Origin: Mesorhizobium denitrificans
Lineage (GTDB): Bacteria > Pseudomonadota > Alphaproteobacteria > Rhizobiales > Rhizobiaceae
DNA: 64,000 nt
Assembly: GCF_003403035.1 (NCBI RefSeq)
Contig: NZ_QURN01000010.1
Location: forward strand, 1 to 64,000
Direction: 5' to 3'
The position numbers were made by a program, and so were the translations under genes. Numbering within the stretch: position 1 is the stretch's first letter; the number at the start of each line of letters is the position of its first letter. The notes under the pieces were generated by a model that made no database searches, was not told the origin of the DNA, and saw only the letters and a program-made list of their open reading frames with translations. Positions 1 through 7,835 of this stretch are shown piece after piece.

Positions 1-40
1 CCGTATTGACCCCAGCATGACTCGAAATCCATAATCAGAG

Positions 41-89
41 GTGGCTCACTTCTCGATGGAAAACCCGGCTCACTTCTGAGTGGAAATCA
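41..89. repeat. IS21-family-like terminal direct repeats (element remnant or edge)
   Basis: Two 20-bp direct copies of GGCTCACTTCTNNNTGGAAA lie at 43-62 and 67-86, identical except for the three-base spacer and offset by exactly 24 bp. Short, tandem, regularly spaced repeats of the GGCTCA...TGGAAA type are typical of the ends of IS21-family elements, where the transposase binds several sites. No transposase frame is visible to the right, so the element must lie to the left of the window or survive only as an end. The repeats stop 27 bp before the start codon of the binding-protein gene at 114, which leaves little room for a native promoter. Confidence 0.5.
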
Positions 90-113
90 ACACTGAAGTC
101 GCCACTTGCTGGC

Positions 114-1061
114 ATGAGCCCCTTTTCGCGCCGCCAATTTCTGTCGGTCAGCGCTGCCGCAGCCGGTACGTTGTTGCTACCGTTTACGCCGTCCTTCGCG
201 GCCGACAAACCAAAGGTCGGCCTCGTCATGAAGTCGCTCGCCAACGAGTTCTTCAAGCAGATGCAGGCTGGCGCAGAGGAATACGCCGCCAAGAACACCG
301 ACAAATTCTCTTTCGCGGCCGTTGGCATGAAGGATGAGCGCGATTTCGCCGCACAGGTTGACGCGGTCGAGAATTTCATCACGCAGCAATTCAACGTGAT
401 CGTGCTTGCGCCTGCGGATTCCAAAGCAATGGTCACTCCCGTTAAGAAGGCGCTGGACGCTGGCATCAAGGTCATCAATATCGACGTTGCCCTGGACGAG
501 GAAGCCAAGAAACAGGCCGGCATCGACCTCGCTTTCTTCGGGCCTGACAATCGCGAAGGCGCGAAGATGGTTGGCGAGGCTCTGGCCAAGGAACTCGGCA
601 AAGGCGGTAAGGTCGTCATCCTCGAAGGCAATCCGGAAGCCGACAACGCAAAGGAGCGCAAGAAAGGCTTCGATGACGCGGTCGCTTCCGGCGGGCTGAC
701 ACTTCTCGACTCCAAGACGGCCCATTGGGAGACCGAGGAAGCCAACACGCTAATGACCAATTTCCTGACCCAATACCAGGACATTCAGGGTGTCATGGCG
801 GCCAACGACTCAATGGCGCTCGGCGTGGTGAAAGCGCTCGACGCCGCCGGCAAGGCGGGTCAGATCAAGGTCGTCGGCTTTGACAATATCCCCGCCGTTC
901 AGCCGCTGATCAAGGACGGCAAAATGCTTGCCACCATCGACCAGTTTGGCGCGCAGATGGCGGCCATGGGCATCGACTACGGCCTGAAGGAACTCGCGGG
1001 CGAGAAATATTCCGGTTGGGTCAAGACTGAAATCAAGATGATCACCGCCAAGGATCTCTGA
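114..1061 (+). CDS. Ribose/allose-type sugar ABC transporter substrate-binding protein, Tat-exported
   Basis: A 315-residue periplasmic-binding-protein-like I (RbsB family) protein that would capture a monosaccharide in the periplasm for the permease and ATPase encoded downstream. The N-terminus has a twin-arginine export signal (SRRQFLS at residues 5-11, then an Ala/Leu-rich stretch and an AxA-like cleavage site near residue 29), so it is probably exported folded by Tat, not by Sec. The body has family hallmarks: the early GLVMKSLANEFFKQM strand-helix, the IDVALDEEA segment, GKVVILEG and the late VVGFDNIPAV. It heads an SBP-ATPase-permease operon. The start codon has only a weak ribosome-binding site and IS21-like repeats end 27 bp upstream, so its expression may depend on the inserted DNA. 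The sugar is not deducible. Confidence 0.88.
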   Translation: MSPFSRRQFLSVSAAAAGTLLLPFTPSFAADKPKVGLVMKSLANEFFKQMQAGAEEYAAKNTDKFSFAAVGMKDERDFAAQVDAVENFITQQFNVIVLAPADSKAMVTPVKKALDAGIKVINIDVALDEEAKKQAGIDLAFFGPDNREGAKMVGEALAKELGKGGKVVILEGNPEADNAKERKKGFDDAVASGGLTLLDSKTAHWETEEANTLMTNFLTQYQDIQGVMAANDSMALGVVKALDAAGKAGQIKVVGFDNIPAVQPLIKDGKMLATIDQFGAQMAAMGIDYGLKELAGEKYSGWVKTEIKMITAKDL

Positions 1062-1076
1062 ACTTGGAACTGTGAG

Positions 1077-1101
1077 AGCCGGCGCTCGGCGCCGGCTTTC
1101 T
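1077..1101 (+). terminator. Hairpin after SBP gene (attenuator or mRNA stabiliser)
   Basis: A perfect 9-bp stem (AGCCGGCGC, loop TCG, GCGCCGGCT) is followed by TTCT, 15 bp after the binding-protein stop and 45 bp before the ATPase start. The T-run is short, so partial termination or 3'-end protection is likelier than full termination. Confidence 0.6.
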
Positions 1102-1145
1102 GACGGCAATCCGTCCGGCAATCCATAATAGCGCGGGAATGTGGC

Positions 1146-2648
1146 ATGGCGTCTGCCGGCATCGTCCTGAGACTCGAAAATGTCGGCAAGACCTTTCCCG
1201 GCGTTGTAGCTTTAAGCGGGATAACGCTCGATCTTCTTCGTGGCGAGACACATATCCTGCTTGGCGAAAACGGCGCGGGCAAATCTACGCTGATCAAGCT
1301 CCTGGCGGGCATCTATCAGCCAGATACCGGCGAGATCTTTTTCCAAGGCAAGCCCTATCGCCCCAAGAGCCCGCACGATGCCCAGGTGCAGGGCATCCGG
1401 ATTGTGCACCAGGAACTCAATCTGCTCCCGTACCTGTCGATTGCAGAAAATCTGATGCTGGAGCATCTGCCGCGGCGCTTCGGTATTGTGGACCAGAAAG
1501 CGCTGAACGACCGCGCGGAAGCGTTGCTTGCGGAAGTCGGACTCGATGTCGATGCACGAACCAGGGTCGAAGAGCTTGGCGTCGCGCAGATGCAGTTGGT
1601 CGAGATCGCCAAGGCGCTGGGCTACGAGAGCACGCTGCTCGTGCTCGACGAGCCCACCGCGACACTGACGCCGCCAGAGATCGCGCGCCTCTTTTCGATC
1701 ATCAAGCGGCTCAAGGCGCGCGGCGTCACAATCATCTACATCTCCCATCGCCTTCACGAGGTGTTCGAGATTGGCGACCGTGTTACCGTTCTTCGCAATG
1801 GCAGGCTGGTAGCGACGCAGCCGCTGGCTGGACACACAGTGCAGGATCTCGTGCGGATGATGATCGGGCGAGATATCACCGACGAATACGGCTTCGACGC
1901 GTCCATACCGCTTGGCGACGTGGCGCTGGACGTGAAAGGCCTTAAGCGCGGGCCGAACTTCGCGCCTGTCTCGTTCTCGGTGCGTCATGGCGAAATCCTC
2001 GGCGTCGCCGGGCTTGTCGGCTCCGGTCGCACAGAGGTCATGCGCGCCATCTTCGGCGCCGATCCGAAGTTTGCGGGCGAGATCGATATCAATGGCCACG
2101 CTGTCGCTATCAACTCGCCACGCGATGCGGTGCGCGACGGCATCGGTTTTCTGACGGAGGATCGCAAGAGCCAGGGCCTGCTGCTGGACATGCCGGTCGA
2201 CCTCAACGTAACCATCTCCGACTTGAGGAAAATCTCCCATGTCGGGTTGCTCGACCGAGGTGAGGAGAAGGCCGCAGTAACCGAGTTGGTGCGCCAGCTT
2301 CACGTCAAGACATCCTCCATCGAAACGCCGGTGCGCAACCTTTCCGGCGGCAACCAGCAGAAGGTTGTGCTGGCGAAGTGGCTGTTCCGTGGTTCCTCCA
2401 CGCTGCTACTGGACGAGCCGACGCGGGGTGTCGACGTGGGCGCGCGGCGCGAAATCTACCAGTTGCTGTGGATGCTCGCTGCCGAGCAGAAAGCTATCGT
2501 GATGGTCTCGTCCGACCTGTCAGAATTGATCGGCATGTGTCATCGCATCGTCGTGTTTTCCAACGGCGCGCTGGTGGGTGAGCTGCCACGGTCCGAATTC
2601 GACCAAGAGCGCATCCTGTCGCTCGCCTATCAGGAGCATGTCCGCTGA
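1146..2648 (+). CDS. Sugar ABC transporter ATP-binding protein (RbsA/MglA type, fused double NBD)
   Basis: This 500-residue protein has two tandem ATPase domains, as usual for ribose/galactose-type importers; it energises uptake of the sugar bound by the upstream SBP. The first domain carries Walker [10 protein letters not shown] (residues 40-48), Q-loop IVHQELN and Walker B LLVLDEPTATL. Its signature is degenerate ([16 protein letters not shown]). The second domain has a degenerate Walker A (AGLVGSGRTEVMR), but an intact signature [15 protein letters not shown] and Walker B LLLDEPTRGVDVG. This reciprocal degeneration is normal for RbsA. The stop codon shares one base with the start of the permease gene, so translation is coupled. 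Confidence 0.93.
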   Translation: MASAGIVLRLENVGKTFPGVVALSGITLDLLRGETHILLGENGAGKSTLIKLLAGIYQPDTGEIFFQGKPYRPKSPHDAQVQGIRIVHQELNLLPYLSIAENLMLEHLPRRFGIVDQKALNDRAEALLAEVGLDVDARTRVEELGVAQMQLVEIAKALGYESTLLVLDEPTATLTPPEIARLFSIIKRLKARGVTIIYISHRLHEVFEIGDRVTVLRNGRLVATQPLAGHTVQDLVRMMIGRDITDEYGFDASIPLGDVALDVKGLKRGPNFAPVSFSVRHGEILGVAGLVGSGRTEVMRAIFGADPKFAGEIDINGHAVAINSPRDAVRDGIGFLTEDRKSQGLLLDMPVDLNVTISDLRKISHVGLLDRGEEKAAVTELVRQLHVKTSSIETPVRNLSGGNQQKVVLAKWLFRGSSTLLLDEPTRGVDVGARREIYQLLWMLAAEQKAIVMVSSDLSELIGMCHRIVVFSNGALVGELPRSEFDQERILSLAYQEHVR

Positions 2649-3667
2649 TGTCAGACACGTCTTCGCCACCTCCCGCCCCTGCGCCGACGGGGTCAGACGA
2701 CAAGGCGAAGCTGGCGCGTCTCCTGTTGCGCGACGCGGGCGTGTTTCTGGCGCTGCTTCTGATCACGTTGGTCTTCGCCTTCACCGCTCCTTATTTTGCG
2801 ACGTCAGGCAACATCCTGAAAATCCTGGTGCAGATCGCGATCAATACCGTGCTGGCAGCGGGCATGACCTTCGTCATCCTCACCGGTGGTATTGATCTCT
2901 CAGTCGGTTCGGTCATGGCGCTGTGCACAGTGGTTGGCGCACTGATCATGACTTCGGGAATGGAGTCTTCCTTGTCCATTCCGCTCGCGGTTCTCGGTTG
3001 CGCCGCAACGGGAGCCGTTTGCGGTTTCGTGAACGGCAAGGTCTCGACCTACTGGAATGTGCCCTCCTTCATCGTCACGCTTGGCATGCTCAATATCGCG
3101 TCGGGCGCGGCGCGCGTTTTGAGTAACAATTCGACGATAACCGGCCTGCCGCAGGAATTCGTCGATTTCGGAAACCTGATCCTGGGCGGCATCATGCCGT
3201 CGATCTTCCTCGTCGCGCTGCTGGTCATCCTGATCGGCTGGTTCATCCTGCGGTTCACCGTGTTCGGCCGCATGATCTTCGCGGTCGGCGCGAATGACGA
3301 AGCCGTGCGCCTCTCGGGGCATAATCCCGACGCCTACAAGATTGCCGCCTTCACGATTTGCGGGCTCACCGCCGGCATAGCCGCAATCGTATATCTACTC
3401 AGGCTAAACATCGGCAGCCCGATCGCGGGCATTGGTTACGAACTTAACGCAATCGCCGCGGTCATCATCGGCGGCGCCAGCCTTAATGGCGGCAAAGGCT
3501 CTATCATCGGCACACTGGCCGGCGCGTGCATCCTGCAGGTGCTCGCCACGGGGCTGCAACTGCTCGGCGTCGGTGACAACTACAAACCCATCATCATCGG
3601 CGCCGTTATCATTCTTGCTGTAATCGTCGACACATACCGCGAGAAATTCCTGCGCCGCCTGCGCTAG
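2648..3667 (+). CDS. Sugar ABC transporter permease (RbsC type)
   Basis: A 339-residue inner-membrane permease of the BPD_transp_2 family, with about nine or ten hydrophobic segments after a short Pro-rich cytoplasmic N-terminus. The motifs [21 protein letters not shown] and, near the C-terminus, AAVIIGGASLNGGKGSIIGTL are the conserved RbsC signatures. It starts inside the stop codon of the ATPase gene and completes the SBP-ATPase-permease importer. It is the last gene of its operon: the next gene is 353 bp away behind two GntR-type operators. Confidence 0.93.
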   Translation: MSDTSSPPPAPAPTGSDDKAKLARLLLRDAGVFLALLLITLVFAFTAPYFATSGNILKILVQIAINTVLAAGMTFVILTGGIDLSVGSVMALCTVVGALIMTSGMESSLSIPLAVLGCAATGAVCGFVNGKVSTYWNVPSFIVTLGMLNIASGAARVLSNNSTITGLPQEFVDFGNLILGGIMPSIFLVALLVILIGWFILRFTVFGRMIFAVGANDEAVRLSGHNPDAYKIAAFTICGLTAGIAAIVYLLRLNIGSPIAGIGYELNAIAAVIIGGASLNGGKGSIIGTLAGACILQVLATGLQLLGVGDNYKPIIIGAVIILAVIVDTYREKFLRRLR

Positions 3668-3758
3668 ACTTCCTCGGTTTCAGCGGCACAAGCTCTCGCG
3701 TCTAAGTCGGCGTTGCGTAGCCGGACACGGCCTCCCTATTCAGTTATCAAAACCTCTT

Positions 3759-3769
3759 TGGTCTTACCA
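3759..3769. promoter_or_regulatory. GntR/FadR-type operator, copy 1
   Basis: TGGTCTTACCA matches the FadR-subfamily consensus TNGTNNNACNA, with arms TGGT and ACCA. It is the distal of two copies upstream of the operon encoding a GntR/FCD regulator, and lies 170 bp from the proximal copy. Confidence 0.6.
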
Positions 3770-3928
3770 GTCATCGATAATGGCGAAAGGTTAAATCACG
3801 CACCCGTTTTGATCTTCAAAAATCAAATAACATACTGAAATAATTATAATTTATGATTTTTCGACGAGTAATTCCTAACATGCTTGCAGCGAATTCTGAA
3901 TTCCGTTAGAAATTCATAAGAGCCAAAT

Positions 3929-3939
3929 TGGTCGAACCA
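3929..3939. promoter_or_regulatory. GntR/FadR-type operator, copy 2
   Basis: TGGTCGAACCA, 81 bp before the start of the isomerase gene, is followed by GATTAT as in the copy near 18229. It is probably the autoregulatory site of the GntR regulator encoded in this operon. Confidence 0.65.
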
Positions 3940-4020
3940 GATTATCTCTGGCGATTGTTTGGGCGGAGATTGACGCGCTGCGTCAAAAAAACGAAGCCGG
4001 ATTAGAGGAAAGGACGATCA

Positions 4021-4908
4021 ATGCATCTTTCGACTCACAACTGGATGCGCGCCGAGCCACTGGATACGACGCTGCGCCGCATCAAGAAGTTCGGCTACGA
4101 AAGCATCGAGATTTCGGGCGAGCCGGAACAGTACAAGACCAAGGAAACGCGCGCCTCGTTGAAGGAACACGGCATTCGTTGCTGGGGTGCGGTGACGTTG
4201 ATGCTTGGCGACCGAAACCTAGCGGCCAAGGATCAGGGACAGCGCGAACGGTCCGTCCAGTATGTGAAGGACGTTCTAACGATGATTTCGGAACTGGATG
4301 GCGAGATCATCACGCTTGTTCCAGCGACCGTTGGCAAAGTGGTTCCAGACGGAACCGAGGAAGAAGAATGGAAGTGGGTGGTAGACGCCACACGCGAATG
4401 CTTCACCCACGCGAAAAAAGTTGGTGTGAGGATTGCCATTGAGCCGCTGAACCGCTTCGAAACCTATCTTTTCAATCGCGGCGAACAGGCGCTGGCATTG
4501 GCGGATGCTGTAAGCCCCGAATGCGGCGTGTGTCTTGATGCGTATCATATCCACATGGAAGAGTTCGACGTCGAAGAAGCCATTCGCAAGGCAGGCAAGC
4601 GACTGTTTGACTTCCATGTCGCGGACAACAATCGTTTCGCTGCGGGCCTGGGTACGATCGACTGGAAGAAGATCATCGGGATTTTGAGAGATATTGGTTA
4701 TGACGGCGCGCTGACGAACGAGTTTGTTGCGCCCGTCGATCGTACTCCCGCAAACCGCTATCCGGAAATGGTGGAGCGCAACCCGGTCGATATTTCGCCC
4801 GAACAGCTCAAATTCATTCAGGATCACGGCTCCAGCGTGCTTACCGAGAAGTTCTACACCGACCAGATGCGCATCACGGCGGAAACGATCCTGCCGCTGA
4901 TCAAGTGA
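4021..4908 (+). CDS. Sugar phosphate isomerase/epimerase family TIM-barrel protein
   Basis: A 295-residue protein of the xylose-isomerase-like TIM barrel (AP endonuclease 2) superfamily, which includes ketose 3-epimerases and related sugar or keto-acid isomerases. The expected divalent-metal ligands are in place: Glu141 (AIEPLNRF), Asp173 and His176 (CLDAYHIHMEE), His199 (DFHVADNN) and Glu234 (LTNEF). The IEPLNRFETYLFNR segment resembles tagatose/psicose epimerase-like enzymes. First gene of an operon with an enolase-superfamily enzyme, a GntR regulator and a hydroxyacid dehydrogenase, preceded by two GntR-type operators. Its substrate is presumably a sugar or sugar-acid intermediate, but the exact reaction cannot be read from sequence. 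Confidence 0.85.
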   Translation: MHLSTHNWMRAEPLDTTLRRIKKFGYESIEISGEPEQYKTKETRASLKEHGIRCWGAVTLMLGDRNLAAKDQGQRERSVQYVKDVLTMISELDGEIITLVPATVGKVVPDGTEEEEWKWVVDATRECFTHAKKVGVRIAIEPLNRFETYLFNRGEQALALADAVSPECGVCLDAYHIHMEEFDVEEAIRKAGKRLFDFHVADNNRFAAGLGTIDWKKIIGILRDIGYDGALTNEFVAPVDRTPANRYPEMVERNPVDISPEQLKFIQDHGSSVLTEKFYTDQMRITAETILPLIK

Positions 4909-4916
4909 GCATTTAA

Positions 4917-4939
4917 CGCTCCGCCGTTGTGACGGAGCG
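4917..4939 (+). other. Intercistronic hairpin
   Basis: A perfect 7-bp stem (CGCTCCG / CGGAGCG) with a 9-nt loop lies between the isomerase stop and the enolase-type gene. No T-run follows, so it is more likely an RNA-processing or stability element than a terminator. Confidence 0.4.
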
Positions 4940-4967
4940 AGGCCGGTGAACTTTGGAGACCGATGGG

Positions 4968-6137
4968 ATGCGGATTGCCAAACTGCAGGCGTGGTGGGTT
5001 CGCATACCCATCGAAACCAGTCGTCAGCACAAAAGCGACTTCGGTCAGCTGACGACCTTCGATGCCGCTATTTTGCGTATCGAAACGGACAACGGCATCG
5101 TTGGCTGGGGCGAAGGCAAAAACGCAGCGGGCAGCGCGGGAACCTATAGCGCACTCGTTCACATGCTGAATGACGAGGTCGGGCCAAAGCTCATCGGGCG
5201 GGACGCACGCGACATTTCCGGCATTTGGGAACTGCTCTACAACGGCGTGCGTCACCAGAAAGCGGCGACCGGTGGTCATGCCATGCCTGAACTCTCGCGG
5301 CGCGGCCTGAGCGTGGCCGCAATCAGCGCCGTTGATATAGCGCTTTGGGATATTGCCGGAAAATCGCTTGGCGTGCCGGTGTGGCAGTTGCTTGGCGGGC
5401 GCAAGGCAGACAGGCTGCCCGCCTATGCTTCGGGCGGCTGGGAAAGCGCCGACAAGATTGGCGGACAACTCCAATCCTATATCGACAAGGGCGGCTTTCG
5501 CACCGTGAAGATGCGCGTGGGCGCCATGGACGGCGCGGCGCACGTTTCCGCTGCACGCGTGCGGGCTGCGCGCAAGGCGCTTGGTCCTGACGTAGAAATC
5601 GCAGTCGATGCGCATGGCACCTATACGGTAGCTGAGGCAAAGCGCTTCGTCCGCATGATCGAAGACTGCGACCTTGCATGGTTCGAGGAGCCGGTGATCG
5701 CCGATGACAAGGTTGGTATGGCGGAGGTGCGCGCCTTCGGCTCGGTGCCAATCTCGGCCGGCGAAAGCGAGGCGACACGTTTCGCATTCCGCGATCTTGC
5801 GACATTGCGGGCAGCGGATATTTTCCAGCCGGACCCAGCCTTCTGCGGAGGCATAAGCGAAGCGATGAAGATCGCGGCACTGGCCAGCGCGTTTAATTTG
5901 CGGTTTGCGCCGCATCTTTGGGCCGGCGCGCCGTGCTTCTTCGCCGGTTTACACATATGCGCAGCAGCGCCATCCAGTTTCATTATCGAATATTCGCTTG
6001 GCGCCAACCCGATGATACACAACCTGATAAAGGAATCAGTGGACGCACAGAATGGCACGGTTGCAATTCCGGACGAACCCGGCTTGGGCTTTACCATTGA
6101 TGAGGAATTTTTAGCGGCGCACATACACACCGGATGA
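4968..6137 (+). CDS. Mandelate racemase/muconate lactonizing (enolase superfamily) enzyme
   Basis: A 389-residue enolase-superfamily protein, probably a sugar-acid dehydratase or racemase. The capping domain is N-terminal and the barrel follows. Visible catalytic elements are K181-x-R183 (TVKMRVG), metal ligands Asp214 (VDAHGTY), Glu240/241 (WFEEP) and Glu266 (SAGES), then Asp289 (QPDP) and the general acid/base His316 (APHLW). The Lys plus Asp-His dyad places it in the mandelate racemase subgroup. I use ATG 4968 because GGAG lies 9 bp upstream; an in-frame TTG at 4953 has no such site. The stop overlaps the GntR start by 4 bp. The substrate is unknown; a C5 or C6 aldonate or uronate is the simplest guess from the neighbours. 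Confidence 0.88.
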   Translation: MRIAKLQAWWVRIPIETSRQHKSDFGQLTTFDAAILRIETDNGIVGWGEGKNAAGSAGTYSALVHMLNDEVGPKLIGRDARDISGIWELLYNGVRHQKAATGGHAMPELSRRGLSVAAISAVDIALWDIAGKSLGVPVWQLLGGRKADRLPAYASGGWESADKIGGQLQSYIDKGGFRTVKMRVGAMDGAAHVSAARVRAARKALGPDVEIAVDAHGTYTVAEAKRFVRMIEDCDLAWFEEPVIADDKVGMAEVRAFGSVPISAGESEATRFAFRDLATLRAADIFQPDPAFCGGISEAMKIAALASAFNLRFAPHLWAGAPCFFAGLHICAAAPSSFIIEYSLGANPMIHNLIKESVDAQNGTVAIPDEPGLGFTIDEEFLAAHIHTG

Positions 6138-6853
6138 CAAAAGAAAAAAATCTTCTGGCCGACTTGGCAGCCTACCTGTTCTCCCACTCGGACAAGGAGA
6201 ACGGCCGCACGCCATCAGAAAGAGAACTTGCAGACCATTTTACAGTGAGCCGCGGGCAGATCCGCGAGGCGCTCGCTATTTTGGAAGCCATGCGCATTGT
6301 GGAACGCAGGGCGAAATCCGGCATTTACCTGACGACGAGAGAGGCGAGCGTCGAGGCTTTGGCCTTGTTTGCCAAGGCGGGCGTACCTCTTGACCCGATC
6401 CAGATCTACGAGACGGTGGAACTGCGCAAGATTCATGAGATCAAGGCCGCTGAACTCGCATGCACTCGCGCAACGGAAGAGAATTTCGAACGGCTGCGCG
6501 AAATATTGCGCGAGTCGGAAAACTGTCTGGCACGCGGCGAGGGGCTGTCACGGCAGGACCGCGAGTTTCATCTGGAAATCGTTCGCGCCACGCAGAACAG
6601 CGTCTTTCATCGCGTTTGCAGTGTCTATTACGTGTTGGGCGAGCAGCGTCTGCCGATCTATTTCGATGATCCAGAGCGCGGGCGGCAATCGCATCGAGAG
6701 CATCTGCAGATATTCGGCGCGCTGTTGCGGCGGGATGGCAATCTCGCGCAGGCCTTGATGAGCGCGCACCTTCAGGGTGCGGAGAGCTATTGGAAGGGCC
6801 TGATTGCGAGCGGCAGGCCGGATTGGGCGCACCCGCAACTCGAAAGAAGCTGA
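6134..6853 (+). CDS. GntR family transcriptional regulator, FadR/FCD subfamily
   Basis: A 239-residue regulator with an N-terminal winged helix (about residues 5-70, including RTPSERELADHFTVSRGQIREALAILEAM) and a C-terminal all-helical FCD effector domain with the usual REFHLEIV and SHREHLQIF metal/ligand-binding His segments. Regulators of this type typically repress sugar-acid operons and are released by a carboxylate intermediate. It overlaps the enzyme gene before it by 4 bp. Five TGGTNNNACCA dyads in the first 18 kb of the window fit its predicted binding site, so it likely controls its own operon, the MalFGK-type importer and the M24 gene. The assignment of those sites to this protein is inference. 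Confidence 0.9.
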   Translation: MTKEKNLLADLAAYLFSHSDKENGRTPSERELADHFTVSRGQIREALAILEAMRIVERRAKSGIYLTTREASVEALALFAKAGVPLDPIQIYETVELRKIHEIKAAELACTRATEENFERLREILRESENCLARGEGLSRQDREFHLEIVRATQNSVFHRVCSVYYVLGEQRLPIYFDDPERGRQSHREHLQIFGALLRRDGNLAQALMSAHLQGAESYWKGLIASGRPDWAHPQLERS

Positions 6854-6857
6854 CAGC

Positions 6858-7835
6858 ATGAGCGCCACGATCTATTCGACGCACAAGCTCCATCCGCGCG
6901 CCGAGGATATACTTCGCAGCGCAGGCAACCTCGTCATCGCGTCCGCGCTCATAGACGAAGTGCTGATCGAGGAAGGGCGCAAGGCCGACGTCATCATCGT
7001 GCGCGCTCCGTTACCCCCTGTACTGTTTGACGATGCGCCGAAGCTGCGCGCTGCAATCCGGCATGGCGCCGGGATAGACATGATCCCCTTTGAGGAAGCC
7101 ACCCGCGCAGGCGTGCTAATCGCAAACGTGCCGGGCGCGAATGCGCGGACTGTTGCCGAGCACGTGCTGATGATGAGCATGATGCTGTTGCGGCGCTTCC
7201 GCATCGTGGATTCCGATCTGCGCAGCAAGGGCTGGCTGGCCGGTCGCGAGCACTCCAATGACGGCCACGACATTGGCGGGCGAACCTTGGGCATTGTGGG
7301 ATTCGGCAATGTGGGCGCTGCGCTGGCCGAGATGGCGCGCAATGGCTTCGGCATGAATGTGATTGCACATAATCGCAGCCCAAAGCCTGCACCGGGTGTT
7401 GAGTTTCTAGCTCTGGATGAGCTGATTACGCGCGCCGATATTGTCGTGCTTTGCTGTCCGCTTACGCCAGAAACGCGAGGCCTGATCGACGCGCGGCGTA
7501 TCGGCTTGATGAAACCCGGCGCACTGATTGTGAATGTTTCGCGCGGACCGGTAATCGTGGATGACGCCTTGCTCGCAGCGCTGCGCGAAGGGCGTATTGG
7601 AGGCGCGGCCCTGGACGTTTTTGCCGAGCAGCCATTGCCGCCGGAAAGTCCTTATTTCGGATTTCCAAATGTGATCATCACCCCACATATGGCAGGCATC
7701 ACGGACGAGTCCATGATGCGCATGGGTGTGGGAGCGGCAGAAGAGGCCGTGAGCATTTTGCGGGGCGACCTGCCCCACAATTTACGCAACCCCGATGTTG
7801 TCGAGCACTATCGGCAGCGCTTCCCGCAGAAATAG
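6858..7835 (+). CDS. D-isomer-specific 2-hydroxyacid dehydrogenase
   Basis: A 325-residue NAD(P)-dependent dehydrogenase of the phosphoglycerate dehydrogenase/hydroxypyruvate reductase family. The Rossmann motif is GFGNVG (residues 148-153). The catalytic set is Arg229 (NVSRGPVIVDD), Glu257 (DVFAEQPLPP) and His277 (ITPHMAG). ATG 6858 is chosen because the family begins near here and an AGAAAG-like site precedes it; the longer frame overlaps the GntR gene. It would reduce or oxidise an alpha-keto/hydroxy acid made by the two upstream enzymes. Its stop codon directly abuts the stop codon of the opposite-strand ATPase gene with no intervening base. Confidence 0.9.
   Translation: MSATIYSTHKLHPRAEDILRSAGNLVIASALIDEVLIEEGRKADVIIVRAPLPPVLFDDAPKLRAAIRHGAGIDMIPFEEATRAGVLIANVPGANARTVAEHVLMMSMMLLRRFRIVDSDLRSKGWLAGREHSNDGHDIGGRTLGIVGFGNVGAALAEMARNGFGMNVIAHNRSPKPAPGVEFLALDELITRADIVVLCCPLTPETRGLIDARRIGLMKPGALIVNVSRGPVIVDDALLAALREGRIGGAALDVFAEQPLPPESPYFGFPNVIITPHMAGITDESMMRMGVGAAEEAVSILRGDLPHNLRNPDVVEHYRQRFPQK

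Larger units (their letters stand above)
3668..4020. other. 353-bp AT-rich intergenic control region
   Basis: No coding capacity is seen. The middle (about 3780-3960) is strikingly AT-rich against its GC-rich surroundings and contains a GAATTCTGAATTC repeat near 3891-3903. It carries two TGGTNNNACCA dyads (3759-3769 and 3929-3939), and ends in a GAGGAAAGG ribosome-binding stretch before the gene at 4021. It is best read as the regulated promoter of the isomerase operon. No convincing terminator for the upstream permease was found. Confidence 0.65.

Noticed and set aside
35-784. Long open frames antisense to the first binding protein and other genes
   Set aside because: High GC third positions leave antisense and alternate frames open. 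They lack ribosome-binding sites, domains and plausible composition, and overlap strongly supported genes on the other strand.
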